A stretch of DNA of 64,000 bases from the NCBI RefSeq assembly GCF_004123835.1, contig NZ_MZMU01000019.1, positions 62,001 through 126,000 on the forward strand, given 5' to 3'. The translations under genes and the position numbers were made by a program. Positions 18,426 through 26,417 of the stretch are shown here, one piece after another. This DNA is from Rhizobium leguminosarum. GTDB taxonomy: Bacteria > Pseudomonadota > Alphaproteobacteria > Rhizobiales > Rhizobiaceae. The notes under the pieces were generated by a model. That model worked only from the letters and a program-made list of their open reading frames with translations, was not told the DNA's origin and searched no databases. Position 1 is the stretch's first letter, and every line of letters begins with the position of its first letter.

Positions 18426-18531
18426 TTCTTGTCCTTCTCTATCGATGTCCGGACATGGCTTCGCCGTCCGGAAAGAAGGCTCCGGCAGTCGGCAATCGAA
18501 GTGGCGTCCGGCTATTCTAAAATGCGTTGAT

Positions 18532-19407
18532 CTAGCGCGGTCCTCCGGCGAGGAGTTCCAGGGTGCGGATGAGGGCGGAATGATCACGTTCGCCGTCGCC
18601 ATTGGCGATCGCGGCATTCATCAGCTGTTGCGTGGCGGCCGTGTTCGGCAGCGACAGATTGAGTGCGCGGGCAGCATCGACGGCAAGCGTCATGTCCTTG
18701 CGGTGCAGGCGGATGCGGAAGCCGGGCTCGAAGGTTTCCTTGACCATGCGCTCGCCATGCACTTCGAGGATGCGCGAAGCGGCAAAGCCGCCCATCAGCG
18801 CAGAGCGCACCTTGGCCGGATCAGCACCTGCCTTCCTGGCAAAGAGCAGCGCTTCGGCAACCGCCTCGATCGTCAGGCCGACGATGATCTGGTTGGCGAC
18901 CTTGGCCGTCTGACCGTCGCCGCTGCCGCCGACATGGGTGATGTTCTTGCCCATCTTTTCGAAAAGCGGCCTGGCGCGTTCGAAGGCGTGCTCCTTGCCG
19001 CCAACCATGATCGTCAGCGAGGCGGCCTTGGCGCCGACCTCACCGCCGGAAACGGGGGCATCGAGATAATCGCAGCCGAGCGCCTCGATGCGCTTGGCGA
19101 AAGTCTTGGTGGCGACGGGCGAGATCGAGCTCATGTCGATGACGAGCTTGCCCTCGGAAAGGCCGGAGGCGACGCCGTCTTCGCCGAACAGCACCGCCTC
19201 GACATCTGATGTATCCGGCAGCATCAGGATAACGATGTCGGAGGCTTGCGCCAAGGTCCTGGCGCTTGCGGCGGCTTTGCCGCCCTTGTCGACAAGATGC
19301 TCCGAGGCTTCCTTCGCGCGGTTCAGATGCAGCGTGTAGCCGGCGTCGATCAGGTGTTCCGCCATCGGGCGGCCCATGACGCCGAGTCCGACAAATCCGA
19401 TGTTCAT
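18532..19407 (-). CDS. 2-hydroxy-3-oxopropionate (tartronate semialdehyde) reductase-like, beta-HAD family
   Basis: The 291-residue protein has the NAD(P)-binding 'GFVGLGVMG' at residues 4-12, the substrate-binding 'DAPVSGGEVGAK' near 117-127 and the catalytic Lys at K169 in 'TAKVANQ'. This is the beta-hydroxyacid dehydrogenase family, closest in feel to GarR/GlxR, which reduces tartronate semialdehyde to glycerate. Its start overlaps the stop of the hydroxypyruvate-isomerase-like gene by four bases (ATGA). That pairing is known in glyoxylate and hydroxypyruvate metabolism. No glyoxylate carboligase gene is nearby, so in this sugar cluster the true substrate may differ. Confidence 0.87.
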   Translation of the reverse strand: MNIGFVGLGVMGRPMAEHLIDAGYTLHLNRAKEASEHLVDKGGKAAASARTLAQASDIVILMLPDTSDVEAVLFGEDGVASGLSEGKLVIDMSSISPVATKTFAKRIEALGCDYLDAPVSGGEVGAKAASLTIMVGGKEHAFERARPLFEKMGKNITHVGGSGDGQTAKVANQIIVGLTIEAVAEALLFARKAGADPAKVRSALMGGFAASRILEVHGERMVKETFEPGFRIRLHRKDMTLAVDAARALNLSLPNTAATQQLMNAAIANGDGERDHSALIRTLELLAGGPR

Positions 19408-20198
19408 GCTGCTCTCGCTGACTTCAGATAGGGTTTCATCCAGCCGAGGCCCTCGGTGGTGCCGGATGTCGGCTTGTACTCGCAGCCGACCCAGCCGTCG
19501 TAACCGAGACGGTCGAGCTCGGAGAGGATGAAGCCGTAGTTGATCTCGCCGGTGCCGGGTTCGCCCCGGCCGGGATTGTCGGCAATCTGCACATGGGCGA
19601 TCTTCTCCTTCAGCCTTGTGAAGGTGGGCATCAGATCGCCCTGCATGATCTGCATGTGGTAGAAGTCATACTGGATATGGAGATTGTCGGAGCCGACCCG
19701 GTCGAGGATGCGGTCGGCATGAGCGGTCGTCGACAGGAAGAAACCCGAAATATCGCGCAGATTGATCGGCTCGATCAGCAGCCTGACGCCGGCGTCGGCG
19801 CAGCGCTTTGCTGCATATTTCAGATTGTCGACCAGCACATTTTCCAGCGTTTGAAGGTCTGCACCCTTCGGCACCAGGCCGGAGATGACATTCACCTGTG
19901 GGCAATCGAGCGCTGCGGCATAGTCGAGCGCCTGCGCGACCCCGTTGCGGAACTCCTCTACGCGGTCCGGCAGGCAGGCAATGCCGCGCTCGCCGCCGGC
20001 CCAGTCGCCGGATGGCACGTTGAAGAGCGCCTGTTTCAGGCCGCTCGCCTTCAGCGCTTCGGCGACCTTCTCCTTCGGCTCGGCATAGGGGCCGAGATAT
20101 TCCAGCGCGCCGAAGCCGTCCCTTGCTGCCGCGGCGAAACGGTCGAGAAAGGGCAAGTCCTGATAGAGGAAGGAAAGATTGGCGGAAAATTTCGGCAC
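19404..20198 (-). CDS. Hydroxypyruvate isomerase-like TIM-barrel protein (Hyi family)
   Basis: Translation starts at GTG 20198, preceded by GAGGA. The product has 264 residues and begins 'PKFSANLSFLYQDLPFLDR', the Hyi N-terminus. It is an AP-endonuclease-2-like barrel. Metal ligands are expected at 'LIEPINLRDISGFFL', 'YDFYHMQIMQGD', 'HVQIADNPGRGEPGTGEINY' and 'GCEYKP'. Hyi interconverts hydroxypyruvate and tartronate semialdehyde; related proteins epimerise ketoses. The gene begins 10 bases after the ABC ATPase stop and overlaps the reductase gene, so the two enzymes are likely translated together. A second, more distant barrel paralogue lies at 29539-30309. Confidence 0.88.
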   Translation of the reverse strand: MPKFSANLSFLYQDLPFLDRFAAAARDGFGALEYLGPYAEPKEKVAEALKASGLKQALFNVPSGDWAGGERGIACLPDRVEEFRNGVAQALDYAAALDCPQVNVISGLVPKGADLQTLENVLVDNLKYAAKRCADAGVRLLIEPINLRDISGFFLSTTAHADRILDRVGSDNLHIQYDFYHMQIMQGDLMPTFTRLKEKIAHVQIADNPGRGEPGTGEINYGFILSELDRLGYDGWVGCEYKPTSGTTEGLGWMKPYLKSARAA

Positions 20199-20208
20199 GG
20201 GATCGTCC

Positions 20209-21918
20209 TCAGATATTGGCGGGCGCGACGAAACGATGCCGGTGTAGCATGCGCTTGTCGCGGGGGTCGGGATTGGGAACGGCTGATATGAGGCTCTTGG
20301 TATAGGCCTCCTCGGGAGCGGTGCAGATCTGTTCGGCCTCACCGAGTTCGACGATTTTGCCGCGATGCATGACGGCGACGCGATCACAGAAATAACGGAC
20401 GACCGAAATGTCGTGCGAGATGAAGATGAAGCTTAAGTTCAGCCGCTGGCGGATATCGAGCAGCAGGTCGAGGATCTGGCTGCGGATCGAGACGTCGAGC
20501 GCCGACGTCGCCTCGTCGGCGATGATGATGCGCGGATCGAGCGCAAGGGCGCGGGCGATGCCGATGCGCTGGCGCTGCCCGCCGGAGAAGGCATGCGGGT
20601 AGCGCTCCATCCCCATCGGATCGAGGCCGACGAGGCGCATCAGTTCGGCGACGCGGTCCTCCAGCGCCTTGCCCTTGGCCAGCCCGTTGACGATCAGCGG
20701 ATCGCCGATCACTTCTTTGACGGTCATGCGCGGATTGAGCGAGGCGAACGGATCCTGGAAGACCAGGCGGACTTCGCGGTGGAAGGTGCGAAGCTCGCGT
20801 TTCGTCAGCTTGGTGACGTCGATCTCGCTGCCGTCCCTGCCGCGATAGGTGATGCTGCCCGATGTCGGCTCGACGGTACGCAGGATCAGGCGGCCGAGCG
20901 TCGTCTTGCCGGAGCCGCTTTCGCCGACGATGCCGAGGTTTTCGCCGGGATAAAGATCGAAGCTGGCGTCGTCGACGGCGCGCAGCGTATTGGCCTTGCC
21001 GTGCCAGCCGTAGATCTTGCCGAGATTGCGGACGGACAGGATCGGTTGCGGCGCCTGCGGCGACAGCGCCACGGCGGGCAGCCGGCCTTCGACATGATGG
21101 GTGAGCTTGACTGTCGAGGCGAGCAGTTGGCGGGTATAGGGATGTTCGGCGGCGTGGTAGATCGCATCGACCGGGCCGCGCTCGACGATGCGGCCGAAGC
21201 GCATGACGGCGACATCATCGGCCACTTCGGCGACGATCCCCATGTCGTGGGTGATAAGCAGCATGGCCATGCCGCGCTCGACCTGCAGGCGTTTGATCAG
21301 GTCGAGGATCTCGGCCTGGGTGGTGACGTCGAGCGCGGTCGTCGGCTCGTCGGCGATGAGAATGTCGGGGTTGCCGGCAAGCGCCATGGCGATCATGGCG
21401 CGTTGGCGCATGCCGCCGGAGAATTCGAAGGTATAACGGTCGGCCATCTTGTCCGGATTCGGAATTTCGACCTGGCGCAGCAGTTCGACGGTCCTTTCGC
21501 GGGCGGCGCGCTGGTCGAGATTGCTGTGCAGGCGCACCGCCTCGATGATCTGCGAGCCGATGGTGTGGACCGGCGACAGTGAACTCATCGGCTCCTGGAA
21601 GATCAGGCCGATGCGGCGGCCGCGGATGGCGCGCATCGCCCGATCCGACGGTTTCAAGGCGGCGATATCGGTGATCCCGTCGCCATTGCTGAGCAGGATG
21701 CGGCCGGAAACGATGCTGCCGGGGCTGTCTACGATCTGCAGCAGCGAGCGGGCGGTGACGCTCTTGCCGGAGCCGCTTTCGCCGACGAGGCAGAGCGTCT
21801 CACCGCGTTTCAGCTCGAAGCTGACATTTTCGACGGCGTGCAGGATGTGGGTGCGCAGCCTGAAATCGATCGAGAGGTTTTCGACGGAGAGAACGACGTC
21901 GTCGGAAAGATCGGTCAT
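20209..21918 (-). CDS. Opp/Dpp-type ABC importer ATPase, two nucleotide-binding domains fused
   Basis: The start is ATG 21918, set by GAGGAGG; an upstream ATG at 21954 is in the preceding gene. The 569-residue protein fuses a DppD-like and a DppF-like ATPase. Walker A motifs are GESGSGKS at residues 46-53 and GESGSGKTT at 332-340. Signatures are 'FSGGMRQRAMIAMAL' near 166 and 'FSGGQRQRIGIARAL' in the second half. Both halves keep Walker B aspartate and glutamate. It powers the importer made of the two permeases just upstream and the binding protein at 26418. Fused ATPases of this sort are common in rhizobial oligosaccharide and oligopeptide importers. Confidence 0.94.
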   Translation of the reverse strand: MTDLSDDVVLSVENLSIDFRLRTHILHAVENVSFELKRGETLCLVGESGSGKSVTARSLLQIVDSPGSIVSGRILLSNGDGITDIAALKPSDRAMRAIRGRRIGLIFQEPMSSLSPVHTIGSQIIEAVRLHSNLDQRAARERTVELLRQVEIPNPDKMADRYTFEFSGGMRQRAMIAMALAGNPDILIADEPTTALDVTTQAEILDLIKRLQVERGMAMLLITHDMGIVAEVADDVAVMRFGRIVERGPVDAIYHAAEHPYTRQLLASTVKLTHHVEGRLPAVALSPQAPQPILSVRNLGKIYGWHGKANTLRAVDDASFDLYPGENLGIVGESGSGKTTLGRLILRTVEPTSGSITYRGRDGSEIDVTKLTKRELRTFHREVRLVFQDPFASLNPRMTVKEVIGDPLIVNGLAKGKALEDRVAELMRLVGLDPMGMERYPHAFSGGQRQRIGIARALALDPRIIIADEATSALDVSIRSQILDLLLDIRQRLNLSFIFISHDISVVRYFCDRVAVMHRGKIVELGEAEQICTAPEEAYTKSLISAVPNPDPRDKRMLHRHRFVAPANI

Positions 21919-21928
21919 GGGTTCCTCC

Positions 21929-23119
21929 TCAATTGTCATAGGGGTCGGCGGCATCGCGCAGGCCGTCGCCGAAGAAATTGAAGGACAGGACGGCGACGAC
22001 GACCGCGAGCGACGGCCAGATCAGGAGCCACGGCGCAGTGGCGACGGTGCGGATGTTCTGGGCGTCCTGCAGCAGTACGCCCCAACTGACGACCGGCGGC
22101 TTGAGGCCGATGCCGAGGAAGGAAAGCGAGGTCTCGGCGACGATCATGGTCGGCACGGCCAGTGTGACGACCGCAAGGATGTGGCTCGTCAGCGACGGCA
22201 GGATATGGCGGAAGATCAGCCGCGCTTCGCTCGATCCGTCGAGCCGGGCGGCGACGACGAAATCCTCGCTGCGCAGTGCCAGGAACCGGCCGCGCACTTC
22301 CCGCGCCAGGCTGGTCCAGCCAAGCAGCGAGACGATGATCGTTATGACGAAATAGACATTGACCGGCGACCATGTCAGCGGGATCGCCGCCGCCAGGCCG
22401 AGCCACAGCGGGATGGTCGGCATGGCGCTGACGACCTCGATCACGCGCTGGATCAGCGTATCCACCCAGCCGCCGTAGAAGCCGGAGATCGAGCCGAGCA
22501 CAACGCCCAGGATCAGCGACATGGCGACGCCGACGAGGCCGATCGACATGGATACGCGCGTGCCGTAGACGAGGCGCGAGAAGACGTCGCGGCCGAGCCG
22601 GTCGGCACCGAGCAGATACATCGGGTCGTTCTGGTTGAGGGGGCCGATCAGGTGCCGGTTCATCGGGATCAGGCCCCAGAGGTCATAGGCTGCACCTTTG
22701 ACGAAGAAGCCGATCGGCACGACCTTGGTGTCGTCGACGACGAAGGTGCGGCGCAGCGCCACCTTGTCGATCTCAACCTTGTAGCCCTTCACATGGAAAT
22801 TGAATTCCGAGCTGCCGTCCGGTTTTTCGACGAAAAAGCTGAAGCCCTGCGGCGGGGCATAGGTATATTGCGGCCGCGAGGTCATCGGCAAAGCGGGCGC
22901 CAGAAATTCGGCGAAGAGGCCGACCAGATAGAGGAAGAGGATGATGGCGCCGGCCACCATCGCCACCTTCTGGCGGATCAGTTTGCCGGCGACCAGCCGC
23001 CAGGGGCCGATCGCAGCGGTCGAGACGGTCTTGCCCTGTTTCAGCGGGCTGATCGAGGGACCATCGGCAACAGTGTGAAGTGGGCCAGCATGGGCTCCGA
23101 AGGTTTCGTGCGTGCTCAT
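21929..23119 (-). CDS. Opp/Dpp-type ABC importer permease, DppC-like with large periplasmic insert
   Basis: The 396-residue membrane protein is about 100 residues longer than a usual DppC. The extra length is a hydrophilic stretch between the first helix (about 52-72) and 'LLGADRLGRDVFSRLVYG' (about 169-186). It includes 'APPQGFSFFVEKPDGSSEF' and probably folds in the periplasm. The EAA-like coupling segment is in 'ALRSEDFVVAARLDGSSE'. GAGGGG precedes the ATG. The gene is 10 bases from both neighbours in the operon. The insert may help dock the 641-residue binding protein. Confidence 0.92.
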   Translation of the reverse strand: MSTHETFGAHAGPLHTVADGPSISPLKQGKTVSTAAIGPWRLVAGKLIRQKVAMVAGAIILFLYLVGLFAEFLAPALPMTSRPQYTYAPPQGFSFFVEKPDGSSEFNFHVKGYKVEIDKVALRRTFVVDDTKVVPIGFFVKGAAYDLWGLIPMNRHLIGPLNQNDPMYLLGADRLGRDVFSRLVYGTRVSMSIGLVGVAMSLILGVVLGSISGFYGGWVDTLIQRVIEVVSAMPTIPLWLGLAAAIPLTWSPVNVYFVITIIVSLLGWTSLAREVRGRFLALRSEDFVVAARLDGSSEARLIFRHILPSLTSHILAVVTLAVPTMIVAETSLSFLGIGLKPPVVSWGVLLQDAQNIRTVATAPWLLIWPSLAVVVAVLSFNFFGDGLRDAADPYDN

Positions 23120-23129
23120 CGCATTCCCC

Positions 23130-24116
23130 TCAATTGAACCGGATGCGCGGATCGAGCAGCGCCAGCAGCAGATCCGACAGCAGCATGCCGACGAGGGTCA
23201 GCGCGCTCAAAAGCAGGATGAAACTGCCGGCGAGATACATGTCCTGCGAGATCAGCGCGCGGAAAAGCAGCGGGCCGGCCGTCGGAAGGTTCAGCACGAT
23301 GGCGGTGATCGTCACGCCGGAGACAAGATGCGGCAGCACCCAGCCGATCGCCGAGACGAAGGGATTGAGCGCGATTCTGACCGGATATTTGAGGATCACC
23401 TTGTATTCCGGCAGTCCCTTGGCGCGGGCGGTGATGACATAGGGCTTGTGCAGTTCGTCGGTCAGGTTGGCGCGCAAGATGCGGATCATCGCTGCCGTTC
23501 CGGATGCGCCGATGATGATGATCGGGATCCAGAGATGGGCGAGGAAATCGCCGACCTTGGCGAGGCTCCAGGGGGCCTCGGCATATTCCGGCGAGATCAG
23601 CCCGCCGACGCTCTGGCCGAGATATTTATAGGCGACATACATCAGCGTCAGCGCCAGGATGAAGTTCGGCACTGCAAGGCCGATGAAGCCGAGAAATGTG
23701 AAGACATGATCGCCGACGGAGTGGCGGCGGACAGCGGAATAGATGCCGATCGGCAAAGCCACGATCCAGACGAAGAGCAGGCTCAAGAGCGAGATCACCA
23801 GCGTCGAGCCCATGCGGCCCCAGATCAACCCGGAAACGGGCTGGCCCCACTCGAAGGAGTAGCCGAAGTCGCCGCGGCTGACGATGCCCCAGATCCATTT
23901 CAGATATTGGATATAGAAGGGATCGTCGAAGCCGTAGATTTCCTTCAGCCGCTCGATCTGCGCGGGATCGACGGTCTGGCCGCTGTCGCTCATGGTGGCG
24001 ATCATCGACGTCAGATAGTCACCCGGCGGCAGCTGGATGATCAGGAACGAGATCAGCGACATGCCAAACAAGGTCGGGATCATGTAGAGCACGCGCTTGA
24101 AGATATAGCCAAGCAT
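23130..24116 (-). CDS. Opp/Dpp-type ABC importer permease, DppB-like
   Basis: The 328-residue protein starts at ATG 24116 ('MLGYIFKRVLYMIPTLFGM'), a classic DppB N-terminus; GGAGGAG lies upstream. About six helices are predicted. 'PPGDYL' and 'GDFGYSFEWGQPV' are family landmarks, and 'KPYVITARAKGLPEYKV' is the coupling loop that contacts the ATPase. It pairs with the DppC-like permease 10 bases downstream. It follows a glycoside-hydrolase-type gene after about 100 bases. Confidence 0.93.
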   Translation of the reverse strand: MLGYIFKRVLYMIPTLFGMSLISFLIIQLPPGDYLTSMIATMSDSGQTVDPAQIERLKEIYGFDDPFYIQYLKWIWGIVSRGDFGYSFEWGQPVSGLIWGRMGSTLVISLLSLLFVWIVALPIGIYSAVRRHSVGDHVFTFLGFIGLAVPNFILALTLMYVAYKYLGQSVGGLISPEYAEAPWSLAKVGDFLAHLWIPIIIIGASGTAAMIRILRANLTDELHKPYVITARAKGLPEYKVILKYPVRIALNPFVSAIGWVLPHLVSGVTITAIVLNLPTAGPLLFRALISQDMYLAGSFILLLSALTLVGMLLSDLLLALLDPRIRFN

Positions 24117-24220
24117 TGAAACGTTTCTCCTCCCGTCGGGAACGCCGTGACGCACTTCCCCCGGATCTTCACCCGCCTTCGGCCCTCCAGGCCGAAAGCG
24201 CTCCTCCGTCGCGTGTCATC

Positions 24221-26338
24221 TCATTTCCAGGTGAGATGCAGGACCTCCAGCCGATCGATACCAGGCACCTCCACCTGCGCGCGGCCATTCCCGAAGCTGA
24301 AGCTTGCGGCGCGATCGGCAACGACGAGCCAGGCCTTCGCCACCGATCGGCCCTCCGGGATCTCCACCGAAACGGTCTGCGCTGCCAGAGGGTAATTGTC
24401 GCGGATCGGGCCTTTCATCATCATCGGATTGGTGAGGTTGAAGAGGCTGAGCGCCAGGCCCTCATCGTTTTCGCGCAACGCCAGATCGACGACGCCCTTG
24501 CCCTTGACGGTGACGCGCGGCGTCGTGCCGAGTGCCCAATGGACGGCGTTGGCGATGAGACGGGCGTGGTCGACCGCAAAAACCTCCCAGAAGATCTCGC
24601 CGATGTTCCAGGGAATATAGACCGTGCGGCCACCCTTGCCAGTCTCGCGGGCGATGACGGCAGCACCTTTCGGGTGTTCACGCGGATAGACCTCTTCCAT
24701 CGGCAGATCGGGAAAGTCGGGGACGTAGAGGAAGGGAGTCTTGGCATCGGCCGACGGTTCGGCGTGGATCAGGCGGGTGCCGCCCATGATGCGTTCGGCG
24801 CCGTCGAAACCCCGATTGATCGGGTGATCGCCGGAAAGGGCGACATAGGTGTTCTTGACGATGCCGCGCGGGCCGGAGACGTATCTGGCGCCGAGCACGT
24901 CGGCCAGACCGAATTCGTCACGCTTCTTGCCGAATTCGTCACGCAGCGACGTCTCGTAGGAGGCAATGACGCTGCCGCCGCGATCGACATAGGCGCGGAT
25001 CGCCGCGTTCTGCGCATCCGAAAGGCAGGAGGCGTTGGCGAGAATGATCAGCTTGAAGCGGTCGAGGTTTTCCTCGGTCAGCACTTGGTCCGAAAGCAGA
25101 TCGAAGGGCAGGCGGGCTTCAACGAGGGCGTGGTAGAGACCGAGATCGTGCTTCTCGGCGGAATGCCGCTCTTCCGGCGCCCAGTGGCGCAGCGTCGTCG
25201 AGGGATCTATGACGGCGATTTCGGAGGTCGGCTTCATGCTTTCCAGCACCGGCTCGACGGCTGCCTGCAGGCCGAATGCGTCGGCCACCGGCTCGACCCA
25301 GCGTTTGTCGGGCACGACACCGTTGAACTTGGTGAACCAGGCGTAGAGGCCGTGGGCGGTGCCGTCGTTGATCCAGAGCTGCATCTCCTCGCCCGAGGTG
25401 ACGGCGTCCTTCCAGCGATATTCCTCCTCCGGGCCGATCGAGGTGATCAGTACGACCGGGCGGTCGGGGAAGGTGGCTCGGATACGCTTGCCGTTGCGGC
25501 CAGCCGACCAGCCGAGCTCGAGGCCCTTGCGGCCCTGATGGTCGACGACGAGGAAGGGGCAGTGCCTGGCGATGACCGAGAGGTCGAATTCCATCAAGGA
25601 CGCGCCGCCCATGTTCGGAATGAAGCTCGCATGCGGGCGGATCGCTTTGACGGCATCGTCCCATTGCGCGATCATGTCGGTGAGCACGCGGCGGCGCCAT
25701 TGCACCCAGGCCTGCCAGGCGGGATCCTCGGCATCGGGTTTTACAGGCAAGGCGTGGCCGGACATGTCCTTGAAGCGGCGGGCGCTGTCTTCGCTATAAT
25801 CGACGCCGTGGCCCTGCCAGCGATTGGCGAAGACCGCGTCGATATCGTATTTGCGGACGATCTCCTTGACTACCTCAGGCATGAAAACGGTGTTGTAGTC
25901 GCCATAGGCATTGGTCACCCAGACATCGGGATAGGCCCAGTGGCGGCGCGGCGTGCCGTCGGCATTGATCATCACCCATTCCGGATGGGCTTTGGCGGCA
26001 TCGTCATGGATCGCATGCGGGTCGACGCGGGCCATGACATGCATGTCGAGCTTGCGGGCGGCATCGACGAGTGCGCCGAAGATATCCTTGTCGCCGAGAT
26101 ATTTGCTCACATAATGGTAAGGCACTTCGCTCGGATAATAGGCGATGTAGCCGCCGGCGCTGAGGCAGACCGCGTTCGATTTCGTCCGTTTGAAGACATC
26201 GATCCAGAAGGCCGGGTCGTATTTCTCCGGATCGTCTTCCACGAAGGTCAGCTGGGTCCAGCGGGTCGCCGTCTTGAACCAGTCCGGCGTCCTCAGCGTG
26301 TGGGTATTCTGTTTTCTGGCATCGAGCATCGTCTTCAT
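24221..26338 (-). CDS. Putative glycoside hydrolase with GHL6-like barrel and GH42-type trimerisation domain
   Basis: The 705-residue protein has no signal peptide. The first half is a TIM-barrel-like region with 'ARVDPHAIHDDAAKAHPEW', 'YDIDAVFANRWQGHG' and 'FIPNMGGASLMEFDLSVI', resembling the uncharacterised GHL6 glycosidase-like domain. The second half (about 390-600) looks like a GH42 trimerisation domain: 'LGLYHALVEARLPFDLLSD', 'KLIILANASCLSDAQ', 'YVDRGGSVIASYE'. It lacks the WNE and E-R catalytic motifs of true GH42 enzymes, so activity cannot be inferred from them. It sits between binding-protein and permease genes of an oligosaccharide importer. ATG 26338 is used; ATG 26329 is an alternative. 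Confidence 0.75.
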   Translation of the reverse strand: MKTMLDARKQNTHTLRTPDWFKTATRWTQLTFVEDDPEKYDPAFWIDVFKRTKSNAVCLSAGGYIAYYPSEVPYHYVSKYLGDKDIFGALVDAARKLDMHVMARVDPHAIHDDAAKAHPEWVMINADGTPRRHWAYPDVWVTNAYGDYNTVFMPEVVKEIVRKYDIDAVFANRWQGHGVDYSEDSARRFKDMSGHALPVKPDAEDPAWQAWVQWRRRVLTDMIAQWDDAVKAIRPHASFIPNMGGASLMEFDLSVIARHCPFLVVDHQGRKGLELGWSAGRNGKRIRATFPDRPVVLITSIGPEEEYRWKDAVTSGEEMQLWINDGTAHGLYAWFTKFNGVVPDKRWVEPVADAFGLQAAVEPVLESMKPTSEIAVIDPSTTLRHWAPEERHSAEKHDLGLYHALVEARLPFDLLSDQVLTEENLDRFKLIILANASCLSDAQNAAIRAYVDRGGSVIASYETSLRDEFGKKRDEFGLADVLGARYVSGPRGIVKNTYVALSGDHPINRGFDGAERIMGGTRLIHAEPSADAKTPFLYVPDFPDLPMEEVYPREHPKGAAVIARETGKGGRTVYIPWNIGEIFWEVFAVDHARLIANAVHWALGTTPRVTVKGKGVVDLALRENDEGLALSLFNLTNPMMMKGPIRDNYPLAAQTVSVEIPEGRSVAKAWLVVADRAASFSFGNGRAQVEVPGIDRLEVLHLTWK

Positions 26339-26364
26339 CCAATCATTGGCAAAAGAAGGGCCTC

Positions 26365-26390
26365 GGCGCCAACCGGCGGGGGCCGGCGCC
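26365..26390 (-). terminator. Stem-loop after the Opp-type binding-protein gene
   Basis: GGCGCC at 26365-26370 pairs with GGCGCC at 26385-26390, with an inner GGC/GCC pairing and a small bulge. It lies between the binding-protein stop (26418) and the next start (26338). The minus-strand transcript continues with CTTCTTTT a few bases later. It is a partial terminator or stabilising hairpin, the third of this kind in the window. Confidence 0.55.
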
Positions 26391-26417
26391 TAACTGGGCT
26401 CCTGGGATAAAAGGTCT

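Noticed and set aside
24116..26410. A 764-codon plus-strand frame opposite the GHL6-like gene
   Set aside because: It shows no domain and follows the codon shadow of the minus-strand gene, which has clear homology-like features and operon context.
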